From: LMUY01 sp965198895
GTDB taxonomy: Bacteria > Pseudomonadota > Alphaproteobacteria > Acetobacterales > Acetobacteraceae
Assembly (NCBI GenBank): GCA_965198895.1
Contig: OZ240676.1
Location: forward strand, 4,402,001 to 4,466,000
DNA: 64,000 nucleotides
Reading direction: 5' to 3'
Of this stretch, positions 1-7,085 are shown piece by piece (within the stretch, counting starts at the first letter, position 1; every line of letters begins with the position of its first letter). The notes beneath the pieces were generated by a model. It was not told where the DNA came from. It saw only the letters and a program-made list of their open reading frames with translations, and did not search any database. Position numbers and translations under genes: made by a program.

Positions 1-68
1 TCGATTGTACTTGCCGCTGCCGCAGCAACGGTAACCCCGGCCAGCACGGCGAAGAGAATTAACAGCAT
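1..68 (-). CDS. N-terminal fragment of a small membrane or secreted protein
   Basis: Only the first 22 codons are inside the window, reading leftward from an ATG at 66..68. They encode a hydrophobic stretch (MLLILFAVLAGVTV followed by Ala-rich sequence), which looks like a signal peptide or a single membrane helix. No clear Shine-Dalgarno sequence precedes it. The gene lies just outside the left end of the integrative element, so it would be the original neighbour of the tRNA-Arg locus. Its function cannot be judged from this fragment. Confidence 0.35.
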   Translation of the reverse strand, partial: MLLILFAVLAGVTVAAAAASTI

Positions 69-285
69 GTTTACGGTCACTTTCGGCAAAAGCTGATCAG
101 TAAACCTCGCTCTTTGCGGTAGGCGGCCTCAAGCTAGATTTCGTAGGGATGTGTCATGAAGGGCGCCCTGTATGGCGCCGGCGGGAAGGGTCAGCCCGCC
201 ATCGTTCGGTCGAGAACCGCGCCTCGGCGCTCCGGACTTAGCGTCGCCCTCCCCGGGGCGCCGCTCATCGATAGGCCTGCTACAG

Positions 286-334
286 TTTGGCGCGCCCGGA
301 AAGACTCGAACTTCCAACCCCCAGATTCGTAGTC
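286..334. repeat. Left attachment site (partial tRNA-Arg copy)
   Basis: These 49 bp are identical to 6961..7009 and cover the tRNA-Arg 3' part, from the encoded CCA (read on the minus strand) back to the anticodon stem-loop. Identity stops abruptly at 335, in the 5' half of the anticodon stem. No tRNA could fold here, so this is the displaced 3' half left by integration. Confidence 0.9.
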
Positions 335-423
335 GCGCCTCCAGAGCCGCCACGAACAGACACAGAACGACACTGGCCGCCTAACCCTTTGATTTAGCCT
401 GGCTCTCTGCTACGCGGTCCGAC

Positions 424-1775
424 ATGACCCGCCAGCCGACGCCAGAACCTAGCCACTCAAAGGAGTCCGCTCCGAGTCCGCAAAACGGGCCGGCCAAGAA
501 ATCTGGGGGTTTGAAGCTGACCGATGACAGCGTGAAAGGGCTGTGCTGCCCGCCGGCAAAAAGGACGTGCTGGTGTTCGACAACGTCCTGAAAGGCTTCG
601 GTGTGCGCGTGATGCCGAACCGGGCGGACGGCAGCCATCGCAAGGTGTTCCTGCTGCAGTATCGCGCCGGCGACAAGGTCCGGCGCGAGCCGCTGGGCGA
701 CTGGGGATCCGAGCTGACCACCGCCCAGGCTAGGCGCAAGGCCGAGGCGCTGCGAGGTGCTGTTCGCGACCGGCGGGACACGGTGGGCGAGCGGAAGGAG
801 GCAGAGGCTGCCAGTCGCGCCGCGCAGATGGAGCGCAAGCGTGTCTCGATCGCCGACGCCTTCACCCTCGAGAAGCTCGTGCAGGCCTGGGAGGAGCGGG
901 CGCTGTCCCTGCGCCGGGCATCCTATCGCAAGGAAGCCACCGCCCGTGTGCGGCAGGGGCTTGCTGCCCACCTCCAGCAACCTGCCGCGGCGTTCACCCG
1001 CACGCAGGCAGCCCAAGCCCTCCAGGCGTTCGCGACGGAGCGGGGCCCGATCGGCGCCAATCGCCTGATGGCCTATGCCCGCGCCTGCTACGGCTGGGGC
1101 ATCAAGGCAAATCTGCTCGACACCAACCCGTGGCTGTCACTGGCTGCGCCGGGGCGAGAGAGGGCGCGGGACCGGGTGCTCAGCCAGGCCGAGCTGCGCG
1201 CCATCTGGGCGGCCAGCCCAGTCGCCGGCGCGATGCAGGGCGCCTATGTCCGGTTCCTGATGCTCACCCTGCAGCGGCGCTCCGAGGTGTCAGGCGCGAT
1301 GTGGGCTGAGTTCGCTCCGGACCTGTCGACCTGGACGGTGCCGGCCGAGCGGGCGAAGAACGGCCGGGCGCAGGTCGTCCCGCTCGCTCCGGCCGCGCAG
1401 GCGGTGCTGAAAGGGCTGGAGCGGGATCAAGGGCAGCCGCTGGTGTTCGCGCTGCCGGGTGGGACGCCGGTGGTCGCGTTCTCGACGATCAAAGCGGCGA
1501 TTGATGGTCAGATCGCGAAGGCTGAGGCAGACGCGGCCGAGACGGCAGGGCGCGAGCCGGTCCTGATGGCGGCCTGGACTTACCACGACTTCCGCCGCTC
1601 CGGTGTTACCGCCCTGGCTGGGCTAGGGTTCGCCCCGCACGTTTGCGACCGGCTGCTCAACCACGTCACGGTGGCGATCCAGGGTGTTGCTGCTGTTTAC
1701 CAGCGGGCGGAGTTCCTCACCGAGCGGAAGGCGGCGCTGGAGGCTTGGGAGGGGTTTGTCGCGACATCTAGCTAG
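424..1775 (+). CDS. int: Tyrosine-type site-specific integrase (P4-like), apparent N-terminal frameshift
   Basis: The open frame from GTG 543 encodes 410 residues with the full tyrosine-recombinase set: Arg in LTLQRRSEV, HDFRR, the NH of LLNHV and the nucleophile in VAAVYQRAEFL. It should excise and insert the island at tRNA-Arg. The usual N-terminal motif of this family (KLTDDSVKG) is present just upstream but in another frame, opening at ATG 424. Frame +1 carries it to 540; one extra base at the GGG of 538..540 would join it to AVLPAGKKDVLVFDN, giving about 450 residues in the family layout. Either the gene lost one base, a sequencing error dropped one, or a -1 shift occurs at AAAGGG. The frame of the coding body is otherwise intact. 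Confidence 0.88.
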
Positions 1776-1848
1776 CTCCAATCCGCAATCAACGGTGAGG
1801 GCCGACCGGGGGCGCTTCTTGCCTCGTGAACCTACCGGGAGCCAAGCT

Positions 1849-2199
1849 TCAGCCGTAATTCACGAAAGGACGAACCGTCTGGTGGGACTGCGCCTCACCT
1901 TTACGTGGAGACACCGTGTTCGCCAATCTGACAAGCCGGTCTGCATGGACGCGCGCGACAGCAACTGTTGCGACTACCGCAAGGACCAGGGCAATGCCGA
2001 AAACGGCAACCGGCTTATCGAGAATTGCGGCAACAGCGTCGAGCACGACCGCAGCGCCAACAATCCACCTGAACGCCAGTGTATTCCTGCCGAAGCTTCG
2101 GTTCTTCAGCAACTCCAGCCCATCTAATGAGCAGCGCGTAAACGTCAGGTCCCTAGAAGGTACAAGAGTTTCATCGGCATGTCGGATTTGGTACGGCAT
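1849..2199 (-). CDS. Possible small membrane protein, unknown
   Basis: This is a minus-strand open frame of 116 codons from ATG 2199 (a TTG at 2217 would add six). The middle of the product has two hydrophobic segments around residues 45-85 (WIVGAAVVLDAVAAIL and FGIALVLAVVATVAVA), and the C terminus is basic. It lies directly after the integrase, convergent with it. No Shine-Dalgarno is evident and no family was recognised. A competing plus-strand frame over the same bases is Thr/Ala-rich and less protein-like. Existence is moderately supported only. Confidence 0.35.
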   Translation of the reverse strand: MPYQIRHADETLVPSRDLTFTRCSLDGLELLKNRSFGRNTLAFRWIVGAAVVLDAVAAILDKPVAVFGIALVLAVVATVAVARVHADRLVRLANTVSPRKGEAQSHQTVRPFVNYG

Positions 2200-2608
2200 G
2201 ATGAAAATATGGGACAAGATTTACAAACAGTAAAGAACTCCTAACGAGATTTTAACGCCAGCCCGAAACTGACTTACAATTTGGCACTCGGCGCTCAGCC
2301 AGGCCGAGGCGCTCATTATCTGGTGGCTCCTCTACCGCCTTATGGCGCAGCACCTTTGGTGAACGCGACGCTGAAGGATCCACGTCCCACGAGGCCAACC
2401 CTCATATGAACGAACGTGCTGCGGTTCGGCAACCGACGCCGCGACATCCAGAACGGCGAACCAGCGTTTATCGCTCAGCTAACTCCGGCCACGTCTCGAT
2501 GCACCTTGGGTGCCGACCGCAGCCGCACGCCCGGGCCGCCCCCATTCTGCTCGATGAACTCGACGCCGGCTGCCTCCAGGGCGGCGCGGATGGCGGCGAG
2601 GGTGCGGC
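2200..2608. other. Intergenic stretch without a convincing gene
   Basis: About 400 bp inside the island. Short plus-strand frames start near 2406 and 2416, but they run antisense into the membrane-protein gene that ends at 2609 and have no family resemblance or ribosome-binding site. No clear promoter, repeat or RNA gene was seen. Confidence 0.4.
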
Positions 2609-3082
2609 TCACGACCGGATTGCGAGCGCGAGCGCGGCGTCGCCGACGATCAACAACGTCCAGGCGCCTGTTTGCAGCCAGGTCACCAGCACGAGGTGAT
2701 TGTGCAGAAAACCCTCGAACCCTAGCCCTTGGAGGCTGAACAACGCCTCCAGCTTGCGAACGTATTGAACCTCCTTCCCGATGCGTACTCGTATGAGGAT
2801 GGAATAGAGACCGAACACATTAGACAGGAGAAACGGCAACCACACTGCCAGGCTCAAGGCGCGAGTGTGATCCCGAGTAGCTTGGCCGACGCTCTGATCG
2901 TTTAGCGTCCACGCGAATACGCCGGCGGACGCCAACAGCGCGTATTGCAGGTTCGCAGTGGTGGACTTGATGTGATCCGCCAAGTCGCTCTTGAGCGCGG
3001 TGAACTCTGCCATGTGGAAGGCGATGCGCGTGGCGTCGTCGAGGCCTTTTAGCGTTGCCTCAGGCTCGGTCGCCAGCGTCAC
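2609..3082 (-). CDS. Membrane protein of unknown function
   Basis: 157 residues from a GTG that overlaps the stop of the upstream regulator gene (GTGA at 3079..3082). The first 45 residues are polar and helical. Three hydrophobic segments follow: about residues 46-61 (LQYALLASAGVFAWTL), 77-100 (around VWLPFLLSNVFGLYSIL) and 131-156 (around WLQTGAWTLLIVGDAALAL). No catalytic motif was recognised. The coupling to a small DNA-binding protein suggests a regulated membrane effector carried by the island, but that is inference. Confidence 0.75.
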   Translation of the reverse strand: MTLATEPEATLKGLDDATRIAFHMAEFTALKSDLADHIKSTTANLQYALLASAGVFAWTLNDQSVGQATRDHTRALSLAVWLPFLLSNVFGLYSILIRVRIGKEVQYVRKLEALFSLQGLGFEGFLHNHLVLVTWLQTGAWTLLIVGDAALALAIRS

Positions 3083-3252
3083 TGATCTTCCTCGTCGGCC
3101 TGTTGTTCTGACAGGAGGCCCATTTCGACTAGGCGGCGAACCGCTTCCGCCCGCGCGGGGATGTCCGTTTGCTTACGACGCCAGTCATCGATCGTCCGGA
3201 GAAACTCCTCCGAGACTCGCATCTGGAACACCTTGTCATTTAGCTCAGGCAT
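3079..3252 (-). CDS. Ribbon-helix-helix type small regulator
   Basis: 57 residues from ATG 3252. The sequence KVFQMRVSEEFLRTIDDWRR followed by AEAVRRLVEMGL has the short beta strand plus two helices of the Arc/CopG fold, close to the whole length of the protein. Longer readings of the frame add improbable Trp/Cys-rich sequence, so the internal ATG was chosen. It overlaps the downstream membrane-protein gene by 4 bp, so the two are probably made together. A palindrome 36 bp upstream of the start is a candidate operator for autoregulation. Confidence 0.72.
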   Translation of the reverse strand: MPELNDKVFQMRVSEEFLRTIDDWRRKQTDIPARAEAVRRLVEMGLLSEQQADEEDQ

Positions 3253-3287
3253 GTATGGCTTGTAGCGCGTGTGTTGACAGGGCGCAA

Positions 3288-3309
3288 ACATGCATGTCAT
3301 TACATGCAT
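3288..3309. promoter_or_regulatory. Palindrome, candidate operator between divergent units
   Basis: ATGCATGT (3290..3297) and ACATGCAT (3302..3309) form a perfect inverted repeat with a 4-bp spacer; 3288..3297 is also palindromic on its own. It lies between the minus-strand regulator gene and the plus-strand gene train. A TTGACA at 3274..3279 sits 17 bp from a poor -10 hexamer that overlaps the palindrome. Such paired half-sites are what ribbon-helix-helix proteins bind; the assignment is inferred. Confidence 0.45.
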
Positions 3310-3376
3310 CGGCCGAGCGAAGTGCGTCCAACACCACGCCCGGCCTGACCGAAACCACGTTCTGGAGAACGAGGCT

Positions 3377-3823
3377 ATGGCTGAACACGCCCATACCACG
3401 CCGGTCACGCTGGCGAGAAGAAGACACGTCCGCGCCGCGCCGGGTGCGCTGGATAGAAGACACCTTATCCCGGCACCGTCGACGGTTCGCGTCCAGATAC
3501 CCCGCGCCGAGGGCGATGACCTGCCGCTCGCGATGGACTGGAGAGACGGCTACGCCACCCTGCAAGGCCATCCCGCCCTTCCCCTGACCGTCGACTGGAC
3601 GGGTGTCATCACGCCCGACCTGCGCCACCGGATCGAGCGGGACGTCGGTCTGCTAATCGCGCTCCTCGATGCGCTCGACGCGCTGGGGCAGGACCTGGAG
3701 GAGGGCGACCCGGCGGAGTGCGGCGGCGACCCGGAATGTTCCGGTGACGAGTGCGAGCCGTCGGACGTGCTGGACCCCCAGGGCGGCTTGCTGACCGCGG
3801 TGCACGGCGGAGTGCCGGCATGA
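3377..3823 (+). CDS. Hypothetical protein, first gene of the coupled island train
   Basis: 148 residues from ATG 3377, chosen because GAACGAGG precedes it; an upstream in-frame GTG/ATG region gives low-quality sequence. The middle contains LPLAMDWRDGYATLQGHPALPLTVDWTG split over two short strands, followed by a helix (RHRIERDVGLLIALLDALDAL) and an acidic, Cys-containing tail. No family was recognised. Its stop overlaps the next start (ATGA at 3820..3823). Confidence 0.62.
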   Translation: MAEHAHTTPVTLARRRHVRAAPGALDRRHLIPAPSTVRVQIPRAEGDDLPLAMDWRDGYATLQGHPALPLTVDWTGVITPDLRHRIERDVGLLIALLDALDALGQDLEEGDPAECGGDPECSGDECEPSDVLDPQGGLLTAVHGGVPA

Positions 3824-4188
3824 GCGCCGTCGCGGACTTCCGCCAAATGGTGGCGGTGACTGATCACCGGGACGCCGGCCTGCTCGATCTGATCGAGCGC
3901 TGCACGACCCTGATGCAGCACTCCTACCGCTGCATCGACCGCGCCAACCGCTACAAAGAAGACGGCCGGGTCTATCGCCGCTTCTGGAAGGAGGCGCTGT
4001 CCACTGGCGAGGAGCAGAGGCAGTTGGAGCGGCAGATTTGCGCCACGAAGGCGCACACGCCCTTGGGTGCCATCGCCAAGGGGCAGCTTTGGCTTGAGAC
4101 GCACTACGACAACACGGGCACGATGAACGACCTGCCGAGGGCCGCGATTCGCGAGATGATGGCGATGCTCGAGGAGGCAAGGGCATGA
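3820..4188 (+). CDS. Hypothetical protein, second gene of the train
   Basis: 122 residues starting in the 4-bp overlap with the previous gene and ending in a 4-bp overlap with the next. The sequence is mostly helical and charged, without membrane segments or Cys motifs beyond a few scattered residues. No family was recognised. The two ATGA junctions make translation coupling, and therefore a shared role, likely. Confidence 0.62.
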   Translation: MSAVADFRQMVAVTDHRDAGLLDLIERCTTLMQHSYRCIDRANRYKEDGRVYRRFWKEALSTGEEQRQLERQICATKAHTPLGAIAKGQLWLETHYDNTGTMNDLPRAAIREMMAMLEEARA

Positions 4189-4811
4189 ACCGGCGCAGCC
4201 TATTCTCGGCCGTCGCGGCAGGCGTTCTGCTGCCCGGCGCTGCGATGGCTTCCAGTGTCCGAGGTCCGGACACTGATGCCGACGCTGAGTTGCTCGCCCT
4301 GGCCGAGCGGTTCATCGCTTCCGACTTGGCTATCCAGGCAATGGACGTTCTCCCCGATGGAAACTTGGACGTGGCCGAGGTGGAGCGCTTGGCGAATGCC
4401 GCTCACGACCTGGCCTTCGCCATGAGCGACCTCCGCGCCACAACGGCTGCAGGCATTGTTGCCCGCGCCAGATGCTTGGCCGTGCACAACGCAGAGGGCG
4501 CCTTCACCATGGACGGGGAGAACACAACTGCCGGACGGCTAGCGTTCGATCTCATACGGGATGCGAGGGCTTTGGACGGCATTCCCGCAGGTCACGTGCC
4601 GTCGCCAGACGCCGATCTGCTGGAGGCCTGCGCCGCGTTCGATGCACTAGAGCGAGAGTATCTCGCTACGGGGTTCGGCCACGAAATCGAGTCACCCGCT
4701 GAAGCCATCGCGGAGGCTGAACAGGAGCGTGTCAGCGAAGCTCAGCGGGCGTTGGTAGACCGCATGTGCGACCTGCAGGCCGTTACACGAGAGGGCTTGG
4801 CTGACCTGTGA
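4185..4811 (+). CDS. Hypothetical secreted protein, third gene of the train
   Basis: 208 residues. The N terminus MNRRSLFSAVAAGVLLPGAAMAS is a signal peptide with an RR pair of Tat type and a probable AMA-S cleavage site. The mature part is acidic, Ala/Leu/Glu-rich and predicted helical, with no motif recognised. It starts in the overlap at 4185..4188 and its stop overlaps the following GTG (GTGA, 4808..4811). Confidence 0.65.
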   Translation: MNRRSLFSAVAAGVLLPGAAMASSVRGPDTDADAELLALAERFIASDLAIQAMDVLPDGNLDVAEVERLANAAHDLAFAMSDLRATTAAGIVARARCLAVHNAEGAFTMDGENTTAGRLAFDLIRDARALDGIPAGHVPSPDADLLEACAAFDALEREYLATGFGHEIESPAEAIAEAEQERVSEAQRALVDRMCDLQAVTREGLADL

Positions 4812-4939
4812 GCGTCCACCCGAACGATCCCCCCTGGGCTATGGAATTAGAGGCGCAGCGCCTGGACACCATGGCGGTCGACACGGCGGCGACGCTCGAG
4901 CAAGTGGTTGATCTAACCAAGCCACGGCCGCGGCGATGA
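4808..4939 (+). CDS. 43-residue hypothetical peptide, fourth gene of the train
   Basis: A GTG at 4808 inside the preceding stop opens a 43-codon frame (MSVHPNDPPWAMELEAQRL at its start) that ends at TGA 4937..4939, overlapping the next ATG. Both junctions have the 4-bp overlap seen through the rest of the train, which is the main reason to believe it. The C terminus is basic (KPRPRR). Function unknown. Confidence 0.5.
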   Translation: MSVHPNDPPWAMELEAQRLDTMAVDTAATLEQVVDLTKPRPRR

Positions 4940-5226
4940 TCAGCGCTATGGCCCGGCGGGAAACCGGCAGGACGCTTGACCCCGCCGTGGTCAACCGCGG
5001 GGTAGGGCTGGCCCTCGATCCCGTGGCCCCCCAGGCGCAAGGTGCCCCGATGCAGCTTGCCAGCGCGTCCGGTTCGGGCTCGGACGGCAACAGTCAGTCG
5101 ACCGTCCGTGTGGAGTTCGGCGGGAAATTGCCGACAGGTCTGAACATGCATGTGCAGAACCCGAACAAGGTCGACGTGGGTGGCCCGCTGGTTACGCAAC
5201 CGCAGTTGTTGGGGGCGATGCCATGA
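4936..5226 (+). CDS. Hypothetical protein, fifth gene of the train
   Basis: 96 residues starting in the ATGA overlap at 4936..4939. The C-terminal half (STVRVEFGGKLPTGLNMHV and onward) resembles the beta-rich end found in some phage tape-measure or tail proteins, where a short N-x-P-G-like turn is followed by valine-rich strands. That likeness is weak and unsupported by the rest of the protein. It overlaps the next gene by 4 bp. Confidence 0.55.
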   Translation: MISAMARRETGRTLDPAVVNRGVGLALDPVAPQAQGAPMQLASASGSGSDGNSQSTVRVEFGGKLPTGLNMHVQNPNKVDVGGPLVTQPQLLGAMP

Positions 5227-5687
5227 CCAGCCAGCTCGTCGCCACCCGGTCCCTCGCCAAGCGGCTGCTCCGCCATAGCCGAGATAACGTGCCTGCCATG
5301 GCGCCAATCTTCCGGGCCGCGGTGGCTGGCCAGATCGTCGCCTACCTCGCCGAGCCAGATGGTCCGGCGCCGCTGGCCGAGATCGACGCCCTGGGCAAAC
5401 CAGCGCTGGTGATCATCATGGACGGCATGCCGCCCACGGGACCGGCCGCTTGGCCAGGGCTGCCCGAGCTGCTGGGGTGGGCGGCATCCACGTTCCCGGC
5501 CGGGCAGACCATGCCGCGGGCGGCATACGACGTGCTGGTGGAGGAGGTGATCGCGCACCGCAGGTTTGTGTGGGTGGACACCTCGACCGAGTTGCTACCA
5601 GCTTGGACGAGGGCGCTGGGACGGCGGCCGGAGGGGCTGGAGGCGCTTCCTAATCATCCTGGACCTGGATGCGTTTCCGCCAAATGA
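5223..5687 (+). CDS. Hypothetical protein, last gene of the train
   Basis: 154 residues beginning in the ATGA overlap at 5223..5226. It looks soluble, with a basic N terminus (RSLAKRLLRHSRDN), a central segment around GKPALVIIMDGMPP and a Trp-rich second half. No family recognised. The 3' end overlaps the end of the convergent HEPN-like gene by 38 bp. Confidence 0.58.
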   Translation: MTSQLVATRSLAKRLLRHSRDNVPAMAPIFRAAVAGQIVAYLAEPDGPAPLAEIDALGKPALVIIMDGMPPTGPAAWPGLPELLGWAASTFPAGQTMPRAAYDVLVEEVIAHRRFVWVDTSTELLPAWTRALGRRPEGLEALPNHPGPGCVSAK

Positions 5688-6197
5688 ACAGTTCGCGTCT
5701 GCAAGCTTCGATATCATCGATGATCTCATACATGCGACCGCGGGGAAATGTCTCGCTTACCACTTTGTCAGGCGCGGAGCTTGCCCGGAGTGAGAAGGCA
5801 ATCGGATCACCTACGATGCGTTGTCCAGCCTCGATGTTCCCCAAGAGCCGTGCATTGCAAAGTTCCGGTCCTCCTGCCGTTGTTGGATTTTGTCGAGCGT
5901 CTTGAGACACTCAGCAAAGCTGTCCTCTGACAGGCATCGCTTAAGATAGACACGCAACCACTGAAGCTTCGTGCGGGCATCCATTCGAGCCGTAATTACT
6001 CGACCATCTTCTGCGTCAACGCCGAGAATGACCCAGATCAGGTCCCCCATAACTGCTTCCAACCGAGACCAGGCTACTACCAGTCGGCCAAGTAGGCGCT
6101 CATGGTTTGGAGAGACATACTTCGATACGAAAATTCCCTCGCCAAAGTCCTGTAGAGGGGGCTTCTCGGCTCTGGGTGCCTTGTTCCTTCGGGCCAT
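5650..6197 (-). pseudogene. HEPN-like gene, broken by a one-base frameshift
   Basis: The reading from ATG 6197 gives MARRNKAPRAEKP and then a helical domain (LLGRLVVAWSRLEAVMGDL, later LKTLDKIQQRQE) ending in RNFAMHGSW, an R-x4-H motif like that of HEPN ribonucleases. The frame then stops at 5811. The overlapping -1 frame continues sensibly (AGQRIVGDPIAFSLR and onward to MYEIIDDIEACRREL) down to 5650. One extra C on the plus strand in the CCCC run at 5839..5842 would join them into a protein of about 182 residues. It is divergent from the similar gene at 6295. It may be inactive, or this may be a sequencing error. Confidence 0.62.
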
Positions 6198-6294
6198 GCT
6201 TAAACGCTCGCACGGCCAGGCGGAGGCGGGAAGGGGCGCTGTTCGCGATGAACTGGGCGTGTAATCATCGGCCCGAGTGACGGGGGGGCGTTCC

Positions 6295-6816
6295 GTGGCC
6301 GAAGACAAGGACGACGCCGGCGACCCGCAGCGGGACCCGACGGGAACGTATGCAATTGTCGGCGAACTCGTGATGGTGGCTTCGGCTATAGACTTCCAAC
6401 TAACGCAAATCGTGATTGAAGCTTGTCATCTCGGCCGATCCGCTATGATCCACTCCGTTGTCGCAACTTTGGATCCATCTCGTAAGGTCGAACTATTAAA
6501 AGAAAGATCGAAAGCAATCCCGCGGGGTAAGAAGTATCGGGACAACCTTGAGCTATACTGTGATCTTGCCGAGGCCGTAGCTGCTCAGCGGAATATAGCT
6601 TGCCACTCTACGCCGGTATTAGCTGATAGTAACTGGACGTTCAAACCAATGGCGGCCGCTAAGCTTCTCAAGTCGATGAGGCAGGGCAAGGATGGCAGCC
6701 CTGCGACGATAAGGGACTTCCTTGAGGCGATACGCAAAGGCGAGCGAGCTTTTGCTGTCGGCGTCGACTTGGTTGAAAACTTCTCGCGCTTAAGTGCAAA
6801 GCTCTCCGAACACTGA
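6295..6816 (+). CDS. HEPN-motif protein, possible island effector
   Basis: 173 residues from GTG 6295 (GTG 6277 would add six). The layout matches the divergent neighbour: a helical block YAIVGELVMVASAIDFQL, a central Lys-containing part (LDPSRKVELLKERSKAI) and RNIACHS, an R-N-x3-H motif. In HEPN families such a motif is the RNase active site; here the fold is inferred from pattern only. Codon use is less GC-rich than in the chromosome around it. Two related genes back to back near one end of an island suggest a defence or toxin role, unproven. Confidence 0.68.
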   Translation: MAEDKDDAGDPQRDPTGTYAIVGELVMVASAIDFQLTQIVIEACHLGRSAMIHSVVATLDPSRKVELLKERSKAIPRGKKYRDNLELYCDLAEAVAAQRNIACHSTPVLADSNWTFKPMAAAKLLKSMRQGKDGSPATIRDFLEAIRKGERAFAVGVDLVENFSRLSAKLSEH

Positions 6817-6818
6817 AG

Positions 6819-6837
6819 CAATTGCGTCGTGCAATTG
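6819..6837. terminator. Short hairpin after the HEPN-motif gene
   Basis: CAATTGC and GCAATTG form a perfect 7-bp stem with a 5-nt loop two bases after the stop codon. No T-run follows, so it is a weak terminator candidate or simply an mRNA end structure. Confidence 0.3.
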
Positions 6838-6960
6838 AGGACGTCGTGACCGCTTTACATACAAGCAGCCGTAGCCTTTGAAGGGCGCCAGAGTCCGCGT
6901 TTAGTCCGCATCTCGCCCGCTCGTAACGAAATAGAACCGTGCATCCGCTAAGTCATTGAT

Positions 6961-7009
6961 TTTGGCGCGCCCGGAAAGACTCGAACTTCCAACCCCCAGA
7001 TTCGTAGTC
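6961..7009. repeat. Right attachment site within tRNA-Arg
   Basis: This copy of the 49-bp direct repeat overlaps the 3' half of the intact tRNA-Arg gene (from anticodon stem-loop to CCA). The crossover must fall within it, because tRNA sequence is preserved on this side. Confidence 0.9.
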
Positions 7010-7039
7010 TGGTGCTCTATCCAATTGAGCTACGGGCGC
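6963..7039 (-). tRNA. tRNA-Arg (anticodon ACG), CCA encoded
   Basis: On the minus strand the 77-nt sequence folds as a tRNA. The acceptor stem is GCGCCCG paired with CGGGCGC, then discriminator G and CCA. The D-arm contains AGCTC...GAGC, and the anticodon stem CCAGA/TCTGG holds loop CT-ACG-AA. The T-arm carries GTTCGAGTC. ACG (wobble inosine) reads CGU/CGC/CGA arginine codons. The gene is the integration target of the island. Confidence 0.96.
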
Positions 7040-7085
7040 AACCGAGGGCGCGGTTTAGGGCAATGGGCTGAGACAGGCAAGCCCC

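Larger units (their letters stand above)
286..7009. mobile_element. tRNA-Arg-integrated genomic island
   Basis: A 49-bp perfect direct repeat (286..334 and 6961..7009) bounds about 6.7 kb. The right copy is part of an intact tRNA-Arg(ACG) and the left copy is only the tRNA 3' portion, the usual signature of integration into a tRNA 3' end. A tyrosine integrase gene lies about 90 bp (from its ATG) or 210 bp (from its GTG) inside the left repeat. The cargo has no recognisable replication, conjugation or structural phage genes. It holds a regulator, small membrane proteins, a coupled block of unknown genes and two HEPN-motif genes. Base use in parts (for example 6350..6800) is less GC-rich than in the flanks, consistent with transfer. 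Confidence 0.88.

Noticed and set aside
286..334. Second tRNA-Arg gene
   Set aside because: Only the 3' part is present; the 5' half of the anticodon stem and the D-arm do not match, so no tRNA can fold.
424..600. Programmed -1 frameshift in the integrase as the sole explanation
   Set aside because: The AAAGGG run is not a canonical slippery heptamer in frame and no stimulatory structure was evident; a lost base is simpler.
1916..2233. Plus-strand open frame of 105 codons in the island
   Set aside because: Thr/Ala/Arg-rich composition is a GC-frame artefact, and the opposite strand gives a more plausible membrane protein.
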